DNA of 64,000 nt from the NCBI RefSeq assembly GCF_000281715.2, contig NZ_CP124576.1, positions 875,501 through 939,500 on the forward strand, in the 5' to 3' direction. The notes below the pieces were generated by a model, which saw only the letters and a list, made by a program, of their open reading frames with translations, searched no databases and had not been told where the DNA came from. The position numbers and the translations under genes are program-made. Numbering within the stretch: position 1 is the stretch's first letter; every line of letters starts with the position of its first letter. This DNA is from Sphingobium sp. AP49. GTDB lineage: Bacteria > Pseudomonadota > Alphaproteobacteria > Sphingomonadales > Sphingomonadaceae. Below, piece after piece: positions 35,608 to 42,352 of this stretch.

Positions 35608-37017
35608 TCAGCGTCCGGGCCGCAGCGGCGGCATGGCGACATAGCGGTCGACCGCCTGCTCGAAATGGCGGATGCGGATTTCCTGATAATTGCCCAGCGT
35701 CAGGCCGCGCTTGGCGCTCGCCTCTATGCCTTCCTGCTGCAGGAACAGATTGTCGGTATCCTGGTCGAGAATCTTGCCGAAGCCCGCATCCATGCCCGGC
35801 GCCTCGCAGAAGCTTTGTTCGTCGGTCAGCAGGATCGGCTCGGCCGGTTCGGGGCGCGGGCCATCGCTGGGTACCGGGCGCAGGAAGAAGACCTCATAGA
35901 TGCAGCGGCGATGATCCCCGGGGTCCGGGCGGAAGCGATAGACCATCGGCAGCGACACGCCGGGGAAGAGATAGGTGTTGGGAAAGAGGGTGTAGGAGAA
36001 GCAGTCGAGCATCTCGCTGTCGGATGTAGCGCTCAGGTCGCTGCCGGTGGCCGCGCCGAACATGGTGCGGAACAGGTCGGCCATCGCCTGCCGCGCGGTG
36101 CCGTCGCCCACCTGCGGGCGGTCCTCGCTCAGCACGGACGCGTCGCCGAGCGTGAACTGGTCGAGAATATCCTGCTCCGAAAAGCACCCCTCCAGATGCG
36201 GCGAGGCGACACCCAGGCAGGAGATGAAGCGGTTCACATGGTCGCCATAGACATCATATTGGCTGTTCGCGTCGGCGTTGGACGGGGCGACCTGCGGATG
36301 GGTTTCGATCACATGATAGGCTTCCATGAAGGCCTCGATTGTCAGCTTCCAATTGGCCGGAAAGCTCTTCTGGACATGGAGGTGGATATAGCGGTCCTCC
36401 AGCTTCCACGCCTTTATATGGGCCAGCGCCTCGGCACCCAGATAGTCTTCCAAACTGGGCGCGTCCGGGTCCATGTTGATCCATATGAAGCCGCCCAGCG
36501 TCTGGACACGAGCCTGGGGCAGGGCGTTGTTCGCCGGATCGACATGGGGGAAGTCCCAGGGGCAGGTGATGCTCTTGCTGGACCCATCCACGTTCCAGCT
36601 CCAGCCATGGAAGCTGCATTTGAACTCGCTGGCATAGCCCGCTGAGCCTGATGCCCGCAGCTTGGTGCCGCGATGCAGGCAGGCGTTGTAATAGGCGCGG
36701 ATATCGTCCGCCGCGACGCGGGTGATGATGAAGCTGTGGCGGCCGATCTCATAGACCTGATAGTCGCCGATTTCCGGTATATGCTCCTCGCGGCAGGCGA
36801 ATTGCCAGGTGCGGGTCCACAGGCTTTCCATCTCGCGCCGGGCAAAATCGGGGTCGATGTAGCGGTCGGTCGATACGTCCTCGCTACCCAGAAACGCATA
36901 GGATTCGCTGCGGACCCAGCCGGGCGCGGCAACCTTGTCGCGGGCAATGATATCCTGCGTGCTGATCGCCGGGCAGCGGGCATCGCCCGCCGCCATCGGG
37001 CCGCTTTCCATATTCAT
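35608..37017 (-). CDS. Rieske non-haem iron oxygenase, alpha subunit
   Basis: Terminal oxygenase of 469 residues. The N-terminal Rieske domain has CLH (C113, H115) and CSFH (C134, H137). The catalytic domain has iron ligands H235 and H240 in EAFMEAYHVIETHP, with the bridging Asp region nearby. It would hydroxylate or dihydroxylate an aromatic or saturated ring, or demethylate. No beta subunit gene is adjacent, consistent with an alpha-only homotrimer. The ferredoxin is probably the Rieske protein at 24187; no reductase is seen in the window. Overlaps the amidohydrolase stop by ATGA. Confidence 0.93.
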   Translation of the reverse strand: MNMESGPMAAGDARCPAISTQDIIARDKVAAPGWVRSESYAFLGSEDVSTDRYIDPDFARREMESLWTRTWQFACREEHIPEIGDYQVYEIGRHSFIITRVAADDIRAYYNACLHRGTKLRASGSAGYASEFKCSFHGWSWNVDGSSKSITCPWDFPHVDPANNALPQARVQTLGGFIWINMDPDAPSLEDYLGAEALAHIKAWKLEDRYIHLHVQKSFPANWKLTIEAFMEAYHVIETHPQVAPSNADANSQYDVYGDHVNRFISCLGVASPHLEGCFSEQDILDQFTLGDASVLSEDRPQVGDGTARQAMADLFRTMFGAATGSDLSATSDSEMLDCFSYTLFPNTYLFPGVSLPMVYRFRPDPGDHRRCIYEVFFLRPVPSDGPRPEPAEPILLTDEQSFCEAPGMDAGFGKILDQDTDNLFLQQEGIEASAKRGLTLGNYQEIRIRHFEQAVDRYVAMPPLRPGR

Positions 37018-38300
37018 GCAACTCTCCGTTGGTCGGGGGTGGCAGTGTCGATCAGGCCGGGCGCGATGCTGTGGATCGCGCCGTCCTTCATCACCATGGC
37101 CAGCCGGTTCTTGTCTTCGAGGATGGTGACGTCGGCCAGCGGATCGCCGTCCACCAGCAGCATGTCAGCCAGCGCACCGGGGACCAGCGTGCCCAGATCG
37201 CCCTGGTCGCGCATCGCCTGTCCCCCGTTGCGGGTGGCACAGGTCAGCGCGCCGGCGGCGTCATAGCCATAATAGTCGATCAGCAGCCGGATATCGCGGG
37301 CATTGGTACCCTGCGGGTTCCAGGCCAGGCCATAATCGCCGCCGATCAGATGGCGAATGCCGCGCTTGCGCAACGCGCTATGGGTCTCGACCGATGCTTC
37401 GATCAGCGCGGGGATGCCCATCGCGTCGCAGGCGGCGCGGCTGATCCAGGGTTCGCCATGATGGATCATCGCATGGAACAGCCCGATCGAGGGCGCGATG
37501 ACGATCCGATCCTTCGCTTCCTCCAGCATGTCGAGCAATTCGCTGTCGGCATATTCGACATGGAACAGGCCATCGACCCCGGCGCGGACGCAATATTTGC
37601 TGCCTTCGATCGACCGGCTATGGGCGTTCACCTTGCGGCCGAAGGCATGGGCGGTGTCGACCGCCATCTGCACTTCCTCGAACGCCATCGGCGTCACATG
37701 GGCCGGGCTGCCGGGATAGAAGGGGTCGCCCGAGACATCGAGCTTGATATTGTCGCAGCCCTCGCGGATCGCGAGCCGCACCGCGCGGCGCATCTCCTCC
37801 GGCCCGTCGACGACACAGGAAATGCCGATGCGCGGATTGTGCAGCCTGCTCTCGTCGCCCATGCCGCCGGTGACGGTGATCTCGGTCGATCCGGCGCGGA
37901 TGCGGGGGCCGGGGATATGGCCGGCGTCGACCGCGTCGCGCACCGCCACGTCCAGCTTCAGCTTGGCCGCCGATGCGCCATAGCAGCTGGTGAACCCCTG
38001 ATCGATCAGGAGCCGGGCCATGCGCGCGGTGATGAGCGTGTGCGCTTCGGGCGAGGGGGCGATCAGATCCTCGGTCGAGGCGGCGTCGCCGAAGGAGATA
38101 TGGGCGTGACCTTCGGTCAGGCCTGGCATCAGCGTCTTACCGGTGCCGTCGATGATCTGGTCGACATCGCTGCGCGCGGCATCATGACCGATGGCGGCGA
38201 TGCGGTTTCCTTCCACCCGCAGGTCGCCGACAAAGCCCGGCGCACCGGTGGCGTCCCAGATGGTGGCGTTGGCGATAAGCGTGGTCGGCACGGATGGCAT
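37014..38300 (-). CDS. Amidohydrolase, imidazolonepropionase/prolidase-like
   Basis: Metal-dependent hydrolase of 428 residues. The HxH pair is H65/H67 in GLTEGHAHISFGD; later come the IKLDVSGD lysine, NAHSRS, FHVEYAD and GGDYGLAW with the catalytic Asp. There is no signal peptide. Members open cyclic amides, imidazolones or dipeptides. In this operon it could act together with or after the HyuAB-like pair on a ring C-N bond. It is the first gene of the leftward operon, 172 bases from the divergent ferredoxin gene, so promoters for both arms lie between. Confidence 0.88.
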   Translation of the reverse strand: MPSVPTTLIANATIWDATGAPGFVGDLRVEGNRIAAIGHDAARSDVDQIIDGTGKTLMPGLTEGHAHISFGDAASTEDLIAPSPEAHTLITARMARLLIDQGFTSCYGASAAKLKLDVAVRDAVDAGHIPGPRIRAGSTEITVTGGMGDESRLHNPRIGISCVVDGPEEMRRAVRLAIREGCDNIKLDVSGDPFYPGSPAHVTPMAFEEVQMAVDTAHAFGRKVNAHSRSIEGSKYCVRAGVDGLFHVEYADSELLDMLEEAKDRIVIAPSIGLFHAMIHHGEPWISRAACDAMGIPALIEASVETHSALRKRGIRHLIGGDYGLAWNPQGTNARDIRLLIDYYGYDAAGALTCATRNGGQAMRDQGDLGTLVPGALADMLLVDGDPLADVTILEDKNRLAMVMKDGAIHSIAPGLIDTATPDQRRVA

Positions 38301-38472
38301 CCTCTTCTGTCCGCCAGACTAGGCCGCGCCCGTCCGCCGCCCAATGACTGCACGCGCACTTGGCGTTTCCTCTCGCCGCCGCCCGGCCTGCCGCGCCAGT
38401 CAAGCCACTGCGCGGCGCCATGCCTTTCCGCCCCGGCCCCCGTCCGCCATCCTGCCGGGCAAAAGGAGAGCA

Positions 38473-38796
38473 ATGTCGATGGTGCAGGTCACCTTTGTGG
38501 ACGTGAATGGCGTGGAACGGTGCGTGACGGGCGAGGGCGACCTGTCGTTGATGGAACTGGCCAAGGCGAACGGGGTCGACGGGATCGCGGCCGACTGCGG
38601 CGGCGCCTGTTCCTGCGCGACCTGCCTCGTCCATGTCGATCCGGCCTGGACCGATCGCACCGGCACGCCCGACGATATTGAATTTGCGATGCTCGACATG
38701 GTGTCGGACGTGGCGACCGACAGCAGCCGCCTTGCCTGTCAGATCCGCCTGTCGACGATGCTCGACGGCCTGCGCGTCGTGGTGGCACAGCAATGA
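38473..38796 (+). CDS. Adrenodoxin-type 2Fe-2S ferredoxin
   Basis: Ferredoxin of 107 residues with ligands C42, C48, C51 and C89 (pattern C-x5-C-x2-C plus RLACQI). It is the class that donates electrons to bacterial P450s. The ATG at 38473 has AGGAGA 3-8 bases upstream, whereas the frame extends 43 codons further without support. The stop overlaps the P450 start by ATGA, a strong sign of a dedicated redox pair. No ferredoxin reductase gene is in the cluster. Confidence 0.93.
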   Translation: MSMVQVTFVDVNGVERCVTGEGDLSLMELAKANGVDGIAADCGGACSCATCLVHVDPAWTDRTGTPDDIEFAMLDMVSDVATDSSRLACQIRLSTMLDGLRVVVAQQ

Positions 38797-40091
38797 GCGG
38801 AGAGGCGACAATGACCGACAGCGCCATGGCGTCGCACGAGCGCGACCTGCTCGACAGCGCATCGATGACCGATCCGATCATCTCCGCCCGGCCGCGCGCT
38901 TATTATGCGGCGATGCGGTCGCATGACCCGGTCCATTGGGACGAGAAATTGGGCATGTATCTGGTGTCGCGCTACGAGGATATTGCGACGATCCAGCAGG
39001 ACCCGATCACCTATTCGGTCAACAAGGGCTATCACAGCCAGCAGGCCAAGGGGTTCCAGGCGGAGTTCCAGGCGATATTGGAGCGCGAGGGCGGCGGCTA
39101 TTTTACCGACGCGATCATGTCCGACCCGCCCTATCACACCCGCATCCGCAAGCTGATGGAAAAGGCGTTCAGCGCCCATCGCGTCAAGGGACTGGAACCG
39201 CGGATCACCAAGGTCGTGACCGACCTGATCGACAGCGTCGCCGATCGGGGGGAGGCGGATGCGGTGCAGGATTTCGCCGTGCCGCTGACGGTGCGGATCA
39301 TCTGCGAGCAACTGGGCCTCGACTGGGCCATGAAGGACCGCATCGCGCGCTGGTCGATCGCGGTGACGGCGCAGATCGGCCGGATGCAGGATCGCGATCA
39401 GATGCTGGGCCATGCGCGCGAGATTTGCGACCTGCAACATTATCTGATCGCCAAGATGCGCGAGCGCGAGGCCGACCCGCGCGAGGACATGATTTCCGAT
39501 CTGGTCCATGCCCGCGATACCGAGGGCCAAGCGCTGACCTTCGCTGAGGCGGTGTCGCTGATCCGCGCGCTGCTGATCGCCGGCAATGAGACGACGGCGA
39601 CCGCGCTCGGCAATCTTTTCTACATCCTCGCGACCCGACCGGAAATCGCGACCCTGCTGCAGGCATCGGTCGACGACGACCGGCTGATGAACCGCTTTGT
39701 CGAGGAATTGCTGCGGATCGAGCCGCCGGTGCGCGGCCTCTCCCGCATGACCACGCGCGAAGTCGAACTGGGCGGCAAGACGCTGCCCGCCGGCGCGCAT
39801 CTGCTGCTGATGTACGCCTCGGCCAATGATCAGGAGGATATGTTCCCCGATCCGCGCCGCTTCGATCTCGACCGGCCCAATATCGGGCGGCATCTGTCGT
39901 TCGGCGGCGGGGTGCATCGCTGCATTGGCCTCGCGCTCGCGCGGATGGAGATCAAGGTCGCCGCGCGGGAGATTGTCCGGCGGATCGGCGATATCGAACT
40001 GGCGATCGCGCCGGAGGATATCCGCTATCTGCCGACGGTCGCGACCCAGTCGATCGAGCGGCTGCCGATCCGCTTCACGCGGCGGGGCTGA
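38793..40091 (+). CDS. Cytochrome P450
   Basis: Soluble bacterial P450 of 432 residues. The I-helix oxygen-activation motif is LIAGNETTAT, the K-helix is EELLR, and the haem ligand is C377 in FGGGVHRCIGLALAR. It receives electrons from the coupled ferredoxin just upstream. The substrate is unknown; adjacent genes suggest hydroxylation of a cyclic or terpenoid-like molecule followed by oxidation by the SDR that begins 5 bases downstream. An alternative ATG at 38811 exists, but the ATGA overlap favours 38793. Confidence 0.95.
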   Translation: MSGEATMTDSAMASHERDLLDSASMTDPIISARPRAYYAAMRSHDPVHWDEKLGMYLVSRYEDIATIQQDPITYSVNKGYHSQQAKGFQAEFQAILEREGGGYFTDAIMSDPPYHTRIRKLMEKAFSAHRVKGLEPRITKVVTDLIDSVADRGEADAVQDFAVPLTVRIICEQLGLDWAMKDRIARWSIAVTAQIGRMQDRDQMLGHAREICDLQHYLIAKMREREADPREDMISDLVHARDTEGQALTFAEAVSLIRALLIAGNETTATALGNLFYILATRPEIATLLQASVDDDRLMNRFVEELLRIEPPVRGLSRMTTREVELGGKTLPAGAHLLLMYASANDQEDMFPDPRRFDLDRPNIGRHLSFGGGVHRCIGLALARMEIKVAAREIVRRIGDIELAIAPEDIRYLPTVATQSIERLPIRFTRRG

Positions 40092-40096
40092 GGCGC

Positions 40097-40936
40097 ATGG
40101 CAGGGGAACTGGCGGGCAAGGTCGCCATCGTCACCGGCGGCGCGGGCGGCATCGGCCGGGCCACGGTGGAATTGTTCGTGGCCGAAGGGGCGAAAGTGGT
40201 GATCGCCGATCGCGATATGGCGGCGGGCGCCGCGCTGGCATCGTCGCTGGGCGCGTCGGCCCTGTTCCTGGCGGTCGATGTCGCCGACCGGGCGCAGGTG
40301 CAGGCGATGGTCGCGCGCGCGGTCGATGCCTTTGGCGGGCTGCATATATTGTTCAACAATGCCGGGATCAGCTGCGCGCCCTTCCCGCAATTCCTCGACG
40401 ACAGCCTGGCCGATTTCGACCGGGTTATGGGCGTCAACCTGCTTGGCCCGATGCTGGGGACGCAAGCGGCGGCGCGCCACATGAAGGATCATGGCGGCGG
40501 GGTCATCCTCAACAATGCCTCGATCGCCGGCGTCCTGGCGGGACAGGCGATGATGAGCTATCGCGCGTCCAAGGCGGGGCTGATCCAATTCTCCAAGTCG
40601 GTGGCGATCGATCTTGCCCAATATGGCATTCGCGTGAATTGCCTGGTGCCCGGCCATATCCGTACCAGCCTGTCCGCCTTCAGCGCGCAGGGCGCGGCGG
40701 CCGATGCGGCGGCGCGGGTCGATGCCGCGATCGATGCGGTCTATCTGTCCAACCAGCCCTTGAAGCGGCGCGGCGTGCCCGACGATGTGGCGCAGGCGGC
40801 ACTGTTCCTGGCGAGCGACCGGGCGCGGCAGATCACCGGCATCGCCATGCCGGTCGAAGGCGGAGTGGTCGCCGGCGACCCGGTCAACCATCTGGAGGAT
40901 ATATTGGCCGCGCGGGCTCAGGCGCTCTTGGCCTGA
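40097..40936 (+). CDS. Short-chain dehydrogenase/reductase
   Basis: SDR of 279 residues: TGGAGGIGRA cofactor loop, NNAGIS, Ser in NNASIAG and the catalytic YRASK. The C-terminal part (GIAMPVEGGVVAGDP) is normal. Third gene of the ferredoxin-P450-SDR operon, it probably oxidises the alcohol made by the P450. The 3' end overlaps the convergent TetR-type gene by 19 bases. Confidence 0.9.
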   Translation: MAGELAGKVAIVTGGAGGIGRATVELFVAEGAKVVIADRDMAAGAALASSLGASALFLAVDVADRAQVQAMVARAVDAFGGLHILFNNAGISCAPFPQFLDDSLADFDRVMGVNLLGPMLGTQAAARHMKDHGGGVILNNASIAGVLAGQAMMSYRASKAGLIQFSKSVAIDLAQYGIRVNCLVPGHIRTSLSAFSAQGAAADAAARVDAAIDAVYLSNQPLKRRGVPDDVAQAALFLASDRARQITGIAMPVEGGVVAGDPVNHLEDILAARAQALLA

Positions 40937-42171
40937 GTTGAGGCCGCAGTCGTGCCGAGCATGGTTCGCAGGTCGAGCATGGCGCGCGCGCCTGCCTGTG
41001 CTGCTTCGCCTGCTGTCATGCTGAAACAGGTTTTGCGGTGGCCTGAGACGAAGCCGGAAAAGAGCGCTGCTTCAAGGGGAGAAATGTCACGCCCCAGGAT
41101 CGCGCGGAGCAACCCGCCACTGGTGCGGCCGCGTCGATAGCGCAGCTGGGGGGCAAAGTCCCTGAGATCGGCATCGCGTGCGGCGGCCAGCATCAATTCA
41201 TCGAGCGCGGGCAGGATTCGGTCGTTGCGCGGTGGAGGATTGCTATAGCGGGCGAACAGTTCTTCATCCGTCATGATCGCAGCCTCGGGGGGAGGCGTCC
41301 AGCCGCCCGATGCCACCACCTTGCGATAGATCATCTCGAACGCGGCGCGGACCAGTTCCGCGCTTGACCGGAAATTATAGGAAACGACGCCCAGGGTCAG
41401 GCCGGCACGGGCGGCGACGGCGCGGTGGGTGAGTGCGGCCATGCCGTCCAGTGCCAGCACATCGGCAGCGGCGTCGGCAATCTGTTCCATCGTGCCGCTG
41501 GTGATGGTCGGCTCCGGCAAGGCGAGGTCGGCTTGCTCGCGGGCGAATCGGCGCCAGTCGCTGTCGCGCACCGGGCGACCGCACAGCCAGTCATTCCAGC
41601 CCGCACACATTTCCTCCAGTCCGGCCCGATCGACCGGGCGGCGCCAGCGCATGAGGTGCAGCGAGGCTTCGCCGTCGAACAGATAGGCGGTATGGGCGCC
41701 GCGGCCCGGATGGCCGCAGCGGGTGCAGACCTCTTCCCAAAAGGCGCGCCACATGGCCGCCCAGCGATCGCAGACTGGCGCATAGTGAAGTTCGCGCGCG
41801 GCGATCAGTTGGCACTCGCGCCAGGCGAAGGCCAGTCGGCGCTCTGTCTCGCACCATTGGTCGATCAGCGCCGCGAGCAATGTGGGGAAGGCATCACGCG
41901 AAAGCGGCAGGACGCCGTCCAGTTCCGCCAGCCGGGCTGCGCACCAACGTTCCGAATCGCGTTGCGCCTGTTCATGGGCGGATAGAAACAATTGTTCCAG
42001 AGATCCGAAGTGGTGATAAATGCCCGAGACCGGAGTCTGGGCAAGGCGGCTGATCGCGCGCGCGGATGCGCCGCTGGCACCTTCGCATTCCCATATGTCC
42101 AGGACCGCCTGGACAAGTCGTTGCATCGCACCGGTTTCCGGTGTTTTTTCCAAGTTGCTAGCCGTCGCCAT
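40918..42171 (-). CDS. Double TetR-family regulator (two fused TetR domains)
   Basis: Protein of 417 residues containing two complete TetR-type units. The first DNA-binding helix-turn-helix is at about 36-62 (SARAISRLAQTPVSGIYHHFGS), the second at about 246-275 (LTHRAVAARAGLTLGVVSYNFRS); each is followed by a helical ligand-type domain. One polypeptide thus has the content of a TetR dimer. The ATG at 42171 with AAGGT upstream is preferred; the frame is open 185 codons further into the divergent receptor gene. It lies between the catabolic genes and the receptor and is the only regulator in the island, so it probably controls both. Confidence 0.88.
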   Translation of the reverse strand: MATASNLEKTPETGAMQRLVQAVLDIWECEGASGASARAISRLAQTPVSGIYHHFGSLEQLFLSAHEQAQRDSERWCAARLAELDGVLPLSRDAFPTLLAALIDQWCETERRLAFAWRECQLIAARELHYAPVCDRWAAMWRAFWEEVCTRCGHPGRGAHTAYLFDGEASLHLMRWRRPVDRAGLEEMCAGWNDWLCGRPVRDSDWRRFAREQADLALPEPTITSGTMEQIADAAADVLALDGMAALTHRAVAARAGLTLGVVSYNFRSSAELVRAAFEMIYRKVVASGGWTPPPEAAIMTDEELFARYSNPPPRNDRILPALDELMLAAARDADLRDFAPQLRYRRGRTSGGLLRAILGRDISPLEAALFSGFVSGHRKTCFSMTAGEAAQAGARAMLDLRTMLGTTAASTQAKSA

Positions 42172-42184
42172 GGTGACCTTTATG

Positions 42185-42195
42185 CCATAATATGG
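42185..42195. promoter_or_regulatory. Short inverted repeat before the double TetR gene
   Basis: CCATA-A-TATGG, 14 bases upstream of the double TetR start. It could be an autoregulatory site; short and AT-centred, so weak evidence. Confidence 0.3.
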
Positions 42196-42276
42196 GTGGT
42201 CGGCAAAGTGGCTGTTCGGCCGTTTCAAGAGTCTTGCAACGGTAATATACGCGCTGCGGCTGTCACTAAACTGAGA

Positions 42277-42306
42277 TACATATGTAACTGCGACTGCATA
42301 CAGTCG
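42277..42306. promoter_or_regulatory. Two palindromes upstream of the TonB receptor gene
   Basis: TACATATGTA (42277-42286) is a perfect 10-base palindrome; CGACTG-CATA-CAGTCG (42291-42306) is a perfect 6-bp inverted repeat around 4 bases. They lie 47-76 bases before the receptor start codon, between it and the double TetR gene, where an operator is expected. Confidence 0.5.
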
Positions 42307-42352
42307 TTCTAGATGCGCCTCCGAATTCAACATCATTCGGGGGATAAGCATC

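Noticed and set aside
38473-40091. Identity of the ferredoxin-P450 pair with the bisphenol A system (bisdAB)
   Set aside because: Gene order is the same, but ferredoxin-P450 pairs are common in sphingomonads and no bisphenol genes accompany it; the claim would need an alignment.
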